Positions 17,246 through 24,623 are shown, counted from the stretch's first letter. The stretch: 64,000 nucleotides of DNA from an uncultured Eubacteriales bacterium (GCA_934474225.1 CAKSLU010000006.1:9169-73168), one strand, 5' to 3'. Notes: generated from the sequence alone by a model not told the origin. Numbers and translations: made by a program.

Positions 17246-19102
17246 TCAGTTGTAGACCGGGAGAATAAAGTCGATGAAAAAGCGCTTGTACCAGACCAGG
17301 AAGGTGAAGACCGTCCAAATCTTGCGTCCGTTGTTTGCCTTGCCCGCCACATGGTCGTCCAGCAGGCGAATCAGCGCATCGGTGTCGAAAAATTCGGCGG
17401 CAAACGCGCTCTCGAAATAGCGGCGCACGATCTGCGCATATTTCTCCTCGCGCAGCCACAGGCGAATCGGCACGGGGAAGCCTTTCTTCTTGCGGTTTGC
17501 CCATTCGTCGGGCAGCGTGCGGTTGGCGGCGTGGCGCAGAATGTACTTGGTGTTTTCCTTTGTGATCTTGTACTTTGCCGGAATCTTCTCCGCCATCTTC
17601 ATGACCTCTTTGTCGAGGAAAGGCACGCGCAGCTCCAGCGAGTGCGCCATGCTCATCTTGTCCGCTTTGAGCAGGATGTCGCCCGGCAGCCAGAGCATGA
17701 GGTCGAGGTACTGCTTTTTCGTCAGCTCGTCGCGCCCCTTGACGCGCGCGTAGATTTTGCCCGTGATGTCGCGGACGCGCTCGCCGTTTTTATAGTCATC
17801 GCCGAGAATCGCCTTGGCTTCCTTTTCGGGGAAGACCAGCGCCTGCCCGATGAAGTAATCCTCCGGGCGCCCGCTTGCCTTGATGATGAAGTCATGCCCC
17901 TTGAAGTAAGGCAGCGCGCGCGCCACGCGCGCGGCGGCAATGCGCAGAAACTGCGGCAGTTTTTTGTACTTCCGCATCATCGGGGTCTCGTCGTACCACT
18001 CATAGCCCGCGAAAATCTCGTCCGCGCCCTCGCCGGAGAGCACAACGGTGACATCCTCGGCGGCCAGCTTTGCCAGGAAGTAGAGCGGCACGCTCGAGGG
18101 GTTGGACTGCGGCTCGTCCATGTGATACTGAATCGTCGGGAACGCCTCAAAGCACTCGTCCGCCGAAATCATGCGGCGCACATTCTTGATGCCGAGCCTG
18201 CGCGACAGCTCCGCCGCCTCGTTTGTCTCGTTGAACTTCTCATGCTCGCCCTCAAAGCCGACAGAGAAGGTCTCCTCCGGCATGAGGCAGGCGGTGATAT
18301 AGCTGGAATCCACGCCGCCCGAGAGGAACGCGCCGACCGGCACATCGCTGATGCGGTGCGCCTCGACCGATTCGTGCACCACGCGGTCAAGCTCCTCGGA
18401 ATATGCCTCAAAGTCGCCGTCCTTCGCCTCAAAATTCACATCCCAGTAGCGCTCGGTGACAAACTCGCCCCCCTTCCACTCAAAGAAGTGCGCGGGCAGC
18501 AGCTTGTACACCCCCGCAAAGAAGGTCTCCTCGGTGGCGCTGTACTGGAAGGTCAGGTACGGCAGCAGCGCGTTTTTGTTGACGGCGCGCTCAAAATTCG
18601 GGTGCGCCAGCATGCTCTTGATCTCGGAGGCGAAGATGAACTCGCCCGCCGCGGTCGTGGTATAATACAGCGGCTTGATGCCGAACATATCGCGCGCACC
18701 GAACAGCGTTTTTGCCTTCGTGTCCCAAATGACAAAGGCAAACATGCCGCGCAGCTTTTTCACCAGTTCCCGCCCGCCGTACTGCTCATAGCCGTGCAGC
18801 AGCACCTCGGAGTCGCAGTGCGTGGCGAAGGTATGCCCCGCCGCGATAAGTTCCTCACGCAGCGCCCGGAAGTTGTAAATTTCGCCGTTGTAGACCAGCA
18901 CCAGGCTCTTGTCCTCGTTGTACATCGGCTGCGAGCCGTCCGCGAGGTCGATGATGCTCAGGCGGCGGAAACCGAGCGCCATGTCCGCGTCAGTGTACGC
19001 GCCTGCGCTGTTCGGTCCGCGATGAATCATCAAATCCATCATGTTTTGGACAATCTCACGCTTGTATTCGATTTTTCCGGAAAACCCGACGATACCGCAC
19101 AT
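17246..19102 (-). CDS. Glutamine-hydrolysing asparagine synthase (AsnB/AsnH family)
   Basis: An amidotransferase of 618 residues with an N-terminal class II glutaminase (catalytic Cys2 in MCGIVGFSG, HRGPNSAG at 27-34, YNGEIYN at 71-77, THCDSEVLL at 94-102) and a C-terminal synthetase domain with the PP-loop LSGGVDSS (260-267) and SGEGADEIFAGY. It converts aspartyl carboxylates to amides using glutamine and ATP. As the first gene of the murE/racemase/ATP-grasp operon, it may, like AsnH of lactic acid bacteria, amidate the D-Asp cross-bridge to D-Asn instead of making free asparagine. ATG 19102 was chosen because Cys2 must be N-terminal after Met removal; upstream in-frame sequence is antisense to the tRNA. 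Confidence 0.92.
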   Translation of the reverse strand: MCGIVGFSGKIEYKREIVQNMMDLMIHRGPNSAGAYTDADMALGFRRLSIIDLADGSQPMYNEDKSLVLVYNGEIYNFRALREELIAAGHTFATHCDSEVLLHGYEQYGGRELVKKLRGMFAFVIWDTKAKTLFGARDMFGIKPLYYTTTAAGEFIFASEIKSMLAHPNFERAVNKNALLPYLTFQYSATEETFFAGVYKLLPAHFFEWKGGEFVTERYWDVNFEAKDGDFEAYSEELDRVVHESVEAHRISDVPVGAFLSGGVDSSYITACLMPEETFSVGFEGEHEKFNETNEAAELSRRLGIKNVRRMISADECFEAFPTIQYHMDEPQSNPSSVPLYFLAKLAAEDVTVVLSGEGADEIFAGYEWYDETPMMRKYKKLPQFLRIAAARVARALPYFKGHDFIIKASGRPEDYFIGQALVFPEKEAKAILGDDYKNGERVRDITGKIYARVKGRDELTKKQYLDLMLWLPGDILLKADKMSMAHSLELRVPFLDKEVMKMAEKIPAKYKITKENTKYILRHAANRTLPDEWANRKKKGFPVPIRLWLREEKYAQIVRRYFESAFAAEFFDTDALIRLLDDHVAGKANNGRKIWTVFTFLVWYKRFFIDFILPVYN

Positions 19103-19142
19103 AGCAAAATCCCCATTTTGTAAAAGTTTCTTTAACTTATAT

Positions 19143-19171
19143 AGTATACCATAAGCAGCGCACACAATCAA
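19143..19171 (-). promoter_or_regulatory. Sigma-A promoter of the cross-bridge operon
   Basis: On the minus strand TTGATT (19171-19166), 17-base spacer, TATACT (19148-19143), about 40 bases before the asnB-like ATG. Confidence 0.7.
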
Positions 19172-19235
19172 GATGGGCGGAAGTTCTTTTTTCGTCGGAG
19201 GCAAAAAACTTTTTTCGGAAAATTCGCAAAAGGGC

Positions 19236-19264
19236 TTGACAATCTGCCTCCCGATTTGTATAAT
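19236..19264 (+). promoter_or_regulatory. Consensus promoter of the tRNA-Leu genes
   Basis: Perfect TTGACA (19236-19241), 17-base spacer, perfect TATAAT (19259-19264), 54 bases before the first tRNA. Confidence 0.85.
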
Positions 19265-19318
19265 ATAAAAGTGCTCGGCGGCAGGTCGAGCGCATCCCTC
19301 ATGTATCTCACAGCATTT

Positions 19319-19403
19319 GCGAGAGTGGCGGAACTGGCAGACGCGCACGTTTGAGGGGCGTGTGGATTTCTCCGTACGGGTTCAAGTCCCGTTTCTCGCA
19401 CCA
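19319..19403 (+). tRNA. tRNA-Leu (anticodon GAG)
   Basis: Acceptor stem GCGAGAG pairs with TTCTCGC (one G-U). The anticodon arm CACGT-TTGAGGG-GCGTG gives GAG, reading CUC/CUU. There is a long variable arm as in class II tRNAs, the T-arm reads GGGTTCAAGTCCC, and CCA is encoded at 19401-19403. Confidence 0.95.
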
Positions 19404-19448
19404 GGGCAGGCATCTGCTTGCCCTTTCTTTTGAAAACCGGAGGTCGGA

Positions 19449-19703
19449 ATGCGTACGTTCTTTGCGCTCAGCTTCAAGGGCAAGAGCCTGAAATGCGTGA
19501 TTCTCGAGTCTCTTTTATATGCCTTGATTCTGGTTGCGGTCCGGGTGCTGACGTCCCTCCTTTTGGGAATTGGCTCTCTGCCCGGGGCGGCAAGCGTCGC
19601 GGTCAACCTGATCTGGCAGATCGTCCGTCTCTACTGTGTCGCGGGCATCGCCGTTGCCGTGCTTTACGCAACCGACTGCCTTGAGAAAAAGAAAGAGGAC
19701 TGA
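19449..19703 (+). CDS. Small membrane protein between two tRNA-Leu genes, 84 aa
   Basis: Unknown function. ATG 19449 has CCGGAGG 6 bases upstream. The protein has two or three hydrophobic segments (about residues 17-40, 45-58 and 60-75) and a charged tail CLEKKKED. It sits in the 343-base gap between the two tRNA genes and is probably read through from the tRNA promoter. I do not recognise a family; the good ribosome site and clean membrane pattern argue that it is real. Confidence 0.65.
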   Translation: MRTFFALSFKGKSLKCVILESLLYALILVAVRVLTSLLLGIGSLPGAASVAVNLIWQIVRLYCVAGIAVAVLYATDCLEKKKED

Positions 19704-19746
19704 CAGTTTATAAAAATAATTTCGCAGCAATGCGTGATTATCATAT

Positions 19747-19833
19747 GCGGGTGTGGCGGAATTGGCAGACGCGTAAGATTCAGGTTCTTATGGGGGCAAC
19801 TTCGTGAAGGTTCAAGTCCTTTCACCCGCACCA
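19747..19833 (+). tRNA. tRNA-Leu (anticodon CAG)
   Basis: Acceptor GCGGGTG pairs with CACCCGC. The anticodon arm TAAGA-TTCAGGT-TCTTA gives CAG, reading CUG. Long variable arm, T-arm AGGTTCAAGTCCT, encoded CCA (19831-19833). Its last 22 bases are repeated at 19974-19995. Confidence 0.95.
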
Positions 19834-19838
19834 AAAAA

Positions 19839-19870
19839 ACAGGATACCCAATCGGGTATCCTGTTTTTTT
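19839..19870 (+). terminator. Terminator of the tRNA-Leu transcript
   Basis: An 11-bp stem ACAGGATACCC/GGGTATCCTGT with a 4-base loop, followed by seven T. Confidence 0.9.
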
Positions 19871-19884
19871 GGTCTTGTAATCGA

Positions 19885-20130
19885 GAGGACTTGAACAGAG
19901 GCGGTACAGAGAAACTGTCCGGTGGACAGTTTCGACCGCCGGCGACCAAGCGGGGGTTACGCCCCCGCGCGAATCAAGTCCTTTCACCCGCACCAAAAAA
20001 CAAGGTATCCACTCGGATACCTTGTTTTTTGCTTTGACGATGGAAAAGGACTTGAAGGGCGCGTAGTGAATGACTTGCCGGTGGCAAGTCAGAGCGTGCC
20101 ACCGCCCGTCCGCAGACGGGCAAGTCCTTT
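19885..20130 (+). repeat. Two tandem hairpin units, each ending in a copy of the tRNA-Leu 3' end
   Basis: The 316-base gap between the tRNA and the next gene holds two units. Unit A starts GAGGACTTGAA, has a hairpin GAAACTGTCC-GGT-GGACAGTTTC (19911-19933), a GC hairpin near 19939-19958, and ends with an exact 22-base copy of the tRNA 3' end including CCA (19974-19995) and its own terminator (20001-20030). Unit B starts AAAGGACTTGAA (20045), has GACTTGCC-GGT-GGCAAGTC (about 20072-20090), GCCCGTC-CGCA-GACGGGC, and ends with CAAGTCCTTTAACCGC, a decayed tRNA end. The stems differ in sequence but keep pairing and the GGT loop. They may mark an attachment site or a tRNA-linked mobile repeat. Confidence 0.7.
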
Positions 20131-20149
20131 AACCGCGGATACTTTGTGG

Positions 20150-21046
20150 TTACTTCATTTCCGTATGATGCAGGATACTGTCTTTCAACCCATTAAACCG
20201 ATTGAGGAAACCGGGCGTTAATGCATTCATACAGCCATGATTATAGTGCATGTCCAGAAGCTCAGCTAACGATTCAAGCTGGTACAATCCAAACAATTCA
20301 CCGTCCATAGTAATATTGCTGACGCTTTTATATCCGCTTAACAAAACATCATACATTTCCCAATATGTCCACTCTAAATTTATCCGTGCCAATTCATTCA
20401 ACGGGTCCCCGAATTCGCATGTCTCCGAATCAATGACAAAGAGTTGACCGTTATTATATATGATGTTGTCCGGTCTGATATCGCGATGTAAAAAAGAGCG
20501 TGTTTTTTCAGCCTTTTTTGATTTCATCCTTTGGCAAAGGCGGTCAACTTCATCGGATGTTACAAGTCCGGCCTGTACGATTCTCTCCAGTTGAACGCGC
20601 AACAGCTTGTCCGCAAAGTAGATTTCCCACGGCTCACGCTCTGAAACATACGGATGCTGCGGCGCTATTTCGATTTGGTTGATTTGAGCCGCCAATGCGC
20701 CTAATTGATAATATGCGCTTTTTTTCTGACTTTCATCGAACTCATGCTGAAGGCATTGACGCAATGTTTTTCCCGGAAGATATTCGGACAGCTGAAAAGA
20801 TTTATCATAGAATCGGCATGTTCCGTCGACAGCATATACATGCGGGCATTTTTTACCGATGCTGCTGTTTACGGTTTCATAAAAGAACTTCTCGCGCTCA
20901 AATTGTTCCGTATAATTCTTATATGCGCGGAATACGACTTTTTGATCGTTGCTTAAAGTGAGCAGCCATGTTTCTTTCCAGCCATTGCATAATTTGGTTT
21001 TCTCTTTTATCTCGGCATCGAAATACTGTTTTATCGCTTTGTCCAT
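20150..21046 (-). CDS. Aminoglycoside phosphotransferase-fold kinase, 298 aa
   Basis: The protein-kinase-like APH fold is shown by SFLHRDIRPDNIIYNNGQL near residues 190-208 (catalytic H-x-D-x-x-x-x-N) followed by FVIDSETCEFGDP with the metal-binding Asp. The N-terminal lobe has VVFRAYKNY with a possible ATP-binding Lys. Such proteins phosphorylate antibiotics, choline or other small hydroxyl compounds; the substrate is unknown and resistance should not be assumed. ATG 21046 has GGAGGACAAGG upstream; a GTG/ATG further up lacks a site. The gene is clearly richer in A+T than its neighbours, which with the adjacent tRNA-end repeats suggests acquisition by transfer. Confidence 0.87.
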   Translation of the reverse strand: MDKAIKQYFDAEIKEKTKLCNGWKETWLLTLSNDQKVVFRAYKNYTEQFEREKFFYETVNSSIGKKCPHVYAVDGTCRFYDKSFQLSEYLPGKTLRQCLQHEFDESQKKSAYYQLGALAAQINQIEIAPQHPYVSEREPWEIYFADKLLRVQLERIVQAGLVTSDEVDRLCQRMKSKKAEKTRSFLHRDIRPDNIIYNNGQLFVIDSETCEFGDPLNELARINLEWTYWEMYDVLLSGYKSVSNITMDGELFGLYQLESLAELLDMHYNHGCMNALTPGFLNRFNGLKDSILHHTEMK

Positions 21047-21080
21047 CCTTGTCCTCCGCATTTTCGATTGCTCTGACCAA

Positions 21081-21109
21081 ATTATAGTATAAAAACCCTA
21101 CACTGTCAA
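21081..21109 (-). promoter_or_regulatory. Consensus promoter of the APH-like gene
   Basis: On the minus strand TTGACA (21109-21104), 17-base spacer, TATAAT (21086-21081), 35 bases before ATG 21046. Confidence 0.8.
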
Positions 21110-21162
21110 CCGTTTCAAGAACGCTCCGAAGCAACACTATCAGCTTTTCATTGCATACACAC

Positions 21163-21198
21163 AAAAAGGCCTTGCCCGTCCGCAGACGGGCAAGGCCT
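21163..21198 (-). terminator. Terminator of the 64-aa membrane peptide gene
   Basis: A 14-bp perfect stem (21167-21180 with 21185-21198) with loop CGCA, followed on the minus strand by TTTTT. The inner stem GCCCGTC-CGCA-GACGGGC is the same as in unit B of the tRNA-linked repeats. Confidence 0.8.
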
Positions 21199-21207
21199 CA
21201 TCATCCA

Positions 21208-21402
21208 TTATTCGCTTGCGGGGGCATTTTCGGTTGCGCTTGTATCTGCCGCGGCGGTTACGACTGCGGCGGCGGTCTCTGCTACCTGGGTGCGCTCTGC
21301 GGCTTTCGCCGTGAAGACGGAAAACACATGCACCGCCATCAACATGGCAACTGCAAGCAAAATGCAGATGAGACGCATGTTTCTGCTGTGTGAATACTCC
21401 AT
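21208..21402 (-). CDS. Small single-pass membrane or secreted peptide, 64 aa
   Basis: Unknown. MEYSHSRNMR is followed by a hydrophobic segment (residues 11-30, ICILLAVAMLMAVHVF) ending AKA-AE, which could be a signal peptide with cleavage or a membrane anchor, and then a tail of Ala, Thr and Glu. AAGGAGAACAGG precedes ATG 21402 and a terminator follows the stop, so it is an independent transcription unit or the end of the unit beginning at 21892. Confidence 0.65.
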   Translation of the reverse strand: MEYSHSRNMRLICILLAVAMLMAVHVFSVFTAKAAERTQVAETAAAVVTAAADTSATENAPASE

Positions 21403-21427
21403 CCTGTTCTCCTTATGATAATGGATA

Positions 21428-21456
21428 GAAAAGCGGAGGGACTGCCTCCGCTTTTC
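21428..21456 (-). terminator. Terminator after the secreted 136-aa protein
   Basis: A 12-bp stem GAAAAGCGGAGG/CCTCCGCTTTTC (21428-21439 with 21445-21456), 26 bases after the stop at 21482. It also lies just before the ribosome site of the 64-aa peptide, so some read-through may feed that gene. Confidence 0.7.
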
Positions 21457-21481
21457 GCGCTGTGTGCAAGTCAAGAGCAAC

Positions 21482-21892
21482 TCAATCGCAGGTGGCTTTG
21501 TCCGTTCTCGTGAGCGGCTCGCCGTAACCGTTCATGTAGACTGTTGCGGACAGTTCCACTTTGTAGTCGCGCCCGGAAATGCCGGTGAAGTCTTCGTCGA
21601 TATTGAGTTCATCTTCGTACACATCGTATGTCCAGGTTGTCGATTTCATCCAGTTGCCGCGCACATTGGTATAATAGAGTGTTGCAGTTGCCGTGATGCG
21701 GGACACACCGGGCATACCTTCGATGGAAAGACTGTAGTTGCCGAATGTTCCGTCAAAAGTCACACCGCCATCGACTGCAACGATGTTGGTCCAGCACGGC
21801 ATGATGCCGTCATCCTCCGATGCCAAAACCGGCACACAAATGCCGAGCAGCAAAACTGCACTGAGTACGAGCGAAACGATTCTTTTTTTCAT
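21482..21892 (-). CDS. Secreted protein of unknown function, 136 aa
   Basis: Residues 1-24 are a clear signal peptide (MKKRIVSLVLSAVLLLG, cut near VLA-SE). The mature 112 residues alternate in a beta-sandwich pattern (VTFDGTFGNYSLSIEG, ITATATLYY, KVELSATVYMN) and contain two cysteines (in PCWT and at the C-terminal TCD) that could form a disulfide. It resembles small Ig-like secreted proteins common in Clostridia, but I cannot assign a family. ATG 21892 has GGAGG upstream. It is followed by the 64-aa membrane peptide on the same strand. Confidence 0.75.
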   Translation of the reverse strand: MKKRIVSLVLSAVLLLGICVPVLASEDDGIMPCWTNIVAVDGGVTFDGTFGNYSLSIEGMPGVSRITATATLYYTNVRGNWMKSTTWTYDVYEDELNIDEDFTGISGRDYKVELSATVYMNGYGEPLTRTDKATCD

Positions 21893-21995
21893 AACTTCCT
21901 CCGATTTTTTTCGTATTGGGTTTTTCCCTGTTTAATATAACGAATCATCTTCCCGTTTCGTTATCGCTTTTTTCGAAAAAACAGAAAAAATCATA

Positions 21996-22030
21996 AAAAA
22001 CTGCGCTCCCATCAAGAGAGCGCAGTTTTT
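21996..22030 (-). terminator. Terminator of the sigma/DUF4367 operon
   Basis: Stem CTGCGCTC/GAGCGCAG extended by A/T pairs, with the minus-strand T run; it overlaps the last bases of the DUF4367 gene. Confidence 0.8.
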
Positions 22031-22724
22031 ATTTTACGGATGCCGCAATCTGAATCACCCCTGCGGGCGTTATATCGTCTGAAAACGACTGCAATGTGTA
22101 ATTGTAAGCGCCGTCACTCCAATACAGCGTATAATGCCCGGTAACTTTCGAGGTCACCAGCATCGCGGTTCGGTCCCCGACAAAAATCTCCTTGGCAGTT
22201 GAATCCGCTTTGTTCGTCCATGCCTGATTTTCCATCGGCTGCTGCTTGTATGACAGCATCTTTTTGCCTTCTTTTGTGTACACAACACGATACAAACTCT
22301 GCGAATCCACGCGCACTTCCTTTACCCAATCAGAAGGCACATCGGTCGGTTCATGCTTTGTCCGGATGGTCTTCGGCACGGCATCCGCATCTTCAAACGA
22401 AACCGCAATATATGTATCATACCAGCGGACAATCGCCTGCCAGACCGCGCCGCGAACCGCCTCGATGCTCATGGCAGCCGCAAAGGCAACCGTGCAGAAG
22501 ATAAGGATTGCAGCCACGACGCGCTTCACGGGCATCCACCGGGCGGCGGCACGGCGCGCACGCTGCTCCTGCCGAATCAGCCGCCGCACCTTGCGATCCA
22601 GCGACGCCGGGCGCACGGTATCCGCGGTATCTGCCGCGGCAAAACGGCGGAGATTGGATTCCTCCAACACCTGCGCGGACAACAGAATCAGCGCATCGAG
22701 GTTATCATTCTTCACGCCGATCAT
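22029..22724 (-). CDS. Membrane protein with DUF4367 domain, putative anti-sigma partner
   Basis: 231 residues. The first 75 residues are cytosolic, a membrane segment follows (about 80-102, VVAAILIFCTVAFAAAMSI), and the rest is outside and matches the DUF4367 layout: YDTYIAVSFED, then RTKHEPTDVPSDW, YSYKQQ-like strands and a final DITPAGVIQIAASV. Proteins of this design sit directly behind ECF sigma genes in Clostridia and are thought to hold or sense for the sigma factor. ATG 22724 overlaps the sigma stop (ATGA), so the two are translationally coupled. The anti-sigma role is inference from position and topology. Confidence 0.82.
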   Translation of the reverse strand: MIGVKNDNLDALILLSAQVLEESNLRRFAAADTADTVRPASLDRKVRRLIRQEQRARRAAARWMPVKRVVAAILIFCTVAFAAAMSIEAVRGAVWQAIVRWYDTYIAVSFEDADAVPKTIRTKHEPTDVPSDWVKEVRVDSQSLYRVVYTKEGKKMLSYKQQPMENQAWTNKADSTAKEIFVGDRTAMLVTSKVTGHYTLYWSDGAYNYTLQSFSDDITPAGVIQIAASVK

Positions 22725-23305
22725 GAGCTGCGCACCTCCAACATGGCGCGCAGCTTTTTGCGCGCCTTGAAAATGCGTGCCCGCACCGCGCTGTCGCTGA
22801 TGCACAGCACATCCGCCGCCTCAACGCAGGAGTAGCCGCACAGGTACACGAGATTGACCGCGTCCTGCAAATCCCGGCTCAGCGCGAGCAGGGCGCGCTG
22901 CACCGCCGCCTGATTCTCCTTGGTGACGGCAATGTCTTCGATGTCAGCGTCCTCGTCTTCCAGTTCGACCGCCGTTTCCTCGCCGTCCTCGGTCTGCACA
23001 TACAGCCCGGTCTCTTTCTGCATCGTTCTTGCGCGCTTGCGATAGGCGTCGATTGCGGTATTTCTCGCGATACTGCTGATATAGATGACAATCTGATTCT
23101 GAATCGTGCGTTCGGACGAAGATTCAAATTTGTCAAGATGCTTGATAATTTTGCACATGACATCCTGCACAACATCTTCGGCATCGCTTTGATTTTTCAG
23201 AATATCGTATGCCGTCTTATAAAGAAAGTCGCCGTATCGCTCGTACAAGGCAAGCACAAAATCCCGGTCGTCCTCATTCAGGGCGCCGAGCAGCAGAAAA
23301 AACAA
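22721..23305 (-). CDS. ECF-type RNA polymerase sigma factor
   Basis: Region 2 is seen in DFLYKTAYDILKNQSDAEDV (the conserved D-A-E-D-x-V-Q) and region 4 in the C-terminal helix-turn-helix around EAADVLCISDSAVRARIF. An acidic linker (ETAVELEDEDADIEDI) separates them. I prefer TTG 23305, which has GAAGGG 6 bases upstream and gives 194 residues; GTG 23329 in the same frame adds eight residues but has a poor site. Co-encoded and overlapping with the DUF4367 membrane protein, it likely responds to an envelope signal. No target promoter can be named. Confidence 0.87.
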   Translation of the reverse strand: MFFLLLGALNEDDRDFVLALYERYGDFLYKTAYDILKNQSDAEDVVQDVMCKIIKHLDKFESSSERTIQNQIVIYISSIARNTAIDAYRKRARTMQKETGLYVQTEDGEETAVELEDEDADIEDIAVTKENQAAVQRALLALSRDLQDAVNLVYLCGYSCVEAADVLCISDSAVRARIFKARKKLRAMLEVRSS

Positions 23306-23429
23306 TGCATACCCTTCTTTCCAGGACACAGCCTCGTACTGGAGAATGCCATCCTTGTTTTGCTTCAGTCAAATTTTCGCCGTCGGCGAAGATAAATGGT
23401 TGCTAAGCAGTCAGCGCAATATGCCTGCA

Positions 23430-23672
23430 TTATTTTATTTCCTGCTCCAGGAATCGGAACAGTGGTGATGCAAAGAAATCCTCTATACCAATGCCAAGTC
23501 CGTCGCATATTTTTTTAACGGTAGCAACTGTTGTACTGTTATTTCTTCCACTTATAATGTTGTTTAATGTTGATTGCGTAATTCCACTAAGTGTTGCAAG
23601 TTTGTTTACAGTAACATGATTTTCTTTACACAATTCTAATATACGAAGCCTAACTGCCTCCCCAATGTTCAT
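23430..23672 (-). CDS. XRE-family helix-turn-helix regulator, 80 aa
   Basis: A single Cro/C1-type domain: VTVNKLATLSGITQSTLNNI is the helix-turn-helix, followed by VKKICDGLGIGIEDFF, the typical fourth-fifth helices. ATG 23672 has GAGGTG 6 bases upstream; the GTG nine bases earlier is part of that site. The gene is A+T-rich compared with its surroundings. Target and signal unknown. Confidence 0.88.
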   Translation of the reverse strand: MNIGEAVRLRILELCKENHVTVNKLATLSGITQSTLNNIISGRNNSTTVATVKKICDGLGIGIEDFFASPLFRFLEQEIK

Positions 23673-23784
23673 TGCAAACACCTCAATTCGGCAATCGTTA
23701 TTATTATTGTATCGTTTTTTACTACAAAAACTTACCTCAAAAGAGTTGACTTTCAGCTATTGCTATGATAAACTGTATAAATGA

Positions 23785-23827
23785 CACAAAAATAACGCAG
23801 GCGTAACACGTCTGCGTTATTTTTGTG
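23785..23827. terminator. Bidirectional hairpin in an otherwise empty gap
   Basis: A 16-bp stem CACAAAAATAACGCAG/CTGCGTTATTTTTGTG with an 11-base loop. T runs on both strands would let it work either way. The 263-base gap from 23673 to 23935 holds this and the next hairpin and no gene that I can see. Confidence 0.65.
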
Positions 23828-23873
23828 CCGTCCTTTCGATGGTGCGACGCATGCTGTCGCAAAAGATGCAAGT

Positions 23874-23909
23874 AAAAGGACAGAATACCCGCAGGCATTC
23901 TGTCCTTTT
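23874..23909 (-). terminator. Terminator of the 217-aa unknown gene
   Basis: A 13-bp stem AAAAGGACAGAAT/ATTCTGTCCTTTT (23874-23886 with 23897-23909), 27 bases after the stop at 23936. Confidence 0.8.
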
Positions 23910-23935
23910 GCTTTTATACCGCGCAAATTTCTGTT

Positions 23936-24589
23936 TTAACCGTGCGTATACTTCTCCCACTTCATATACACATGATACAGGTCTTCCGCACGCGCGTCCG
24001 CACCTGACAACAGCTTTGCAGCTTGTACGCTCGCCATATGCGCAGGCTCAAAAATACTATGGAAAGGCGGCGTATAACTATTGTCCACAAAACCTGCCAA
24101 CACAGGTCTATTGATAAAAACGGAATTTTTCGGCTTTGTGCAGAGTTCCCAGTGAATAGGCGCGCAGTTGCGCACAAATGTTTCGCCCAAATACATACCG
24201 ATGTCCTGCAAGACAAATTCCGTCACTGCGGACAGCCTTTTTTCCCCGATGAACGACGCGCCGAGATGCCCGAAGTGTTTCCGCATCTCCGACAGCTCAT
24301 GTTCTTCTTTGTCCACAACGCATGCATTCTGCAAAAACCACCGCCACACCGAAACCAACGATTCCGGAGACATATCAAGCGTTTGGGCAGGTATCCGAAG
24401 ATCGCCCGCGCAGCGGGTGGTCAGATAATCGATCCGCTCCGGAAGCATATGCACAAACCGGTCAAAATTATCCTTCGCCTCTTGTGCAGACAATTCAAAA
24501 TAGGCGGCTCCGCGCGGAAGCGTGCATAGCCGATAACCCGCAAAACTGTTTTGTTTCGTGAAAAATCGCTTGAAAAACTTTCCGTGCAT
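23936..24589 (-). CDS. Unknown cytosolic protein, 217 aa
   Basis: Not recognised. No signal peptide or membrane segment. Visible points are a basic N-terminus (MHGKFFKRFFTKQNSF), a middle acidic helix region, the segment IGMYLGETFVRN, and IHWELCTKPKNSVFINRPVL with a run of aromatic and Pro residues. The Y-L-G-E-x-x-V-R-N plus Trp pattern recalls small immunity-like or SUKH-adjacent proteins found near toxin loci, but no toxin gene is beside it. ATG 24589 has GGGAGAGACAAG upstream. The next gene upstream ends 34 bases away, so the two could form one transcript. Confidence 0.6.
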   Translation of the reverse strand: MHGKFFKRFFTKQNSFAGYRLCTLPRGAAYFELSAQEAKDNFDRFVHMLPERIDYLTTRCAGDLRIPAQTLDMSPESLVSVWRWFLQNACVVDKEEHELSEMRKHFGHLGASFIGEKRLSAVTEFVLQDIGMYLGETFVRNCAPIHWELCTKPKNSVFINRPVLAGFVDNSYTPPFHSIFEPAHMASVQAAKLLSGADARAEDLYHVYMKWEKYTHG

Positions 24590-24623
24590 CTTGTCTCTCC
24601 CTGTGCGCAAAGCGGCGTTAATC

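Noticed and set aside
20150..21046. Calling the APH-like kinase an aminoglycoside resistance gene
   Set aside because: The fold is shared with choline, homoserine and other kinases, and no resistance-specific substrate motif can be read from the sequence.
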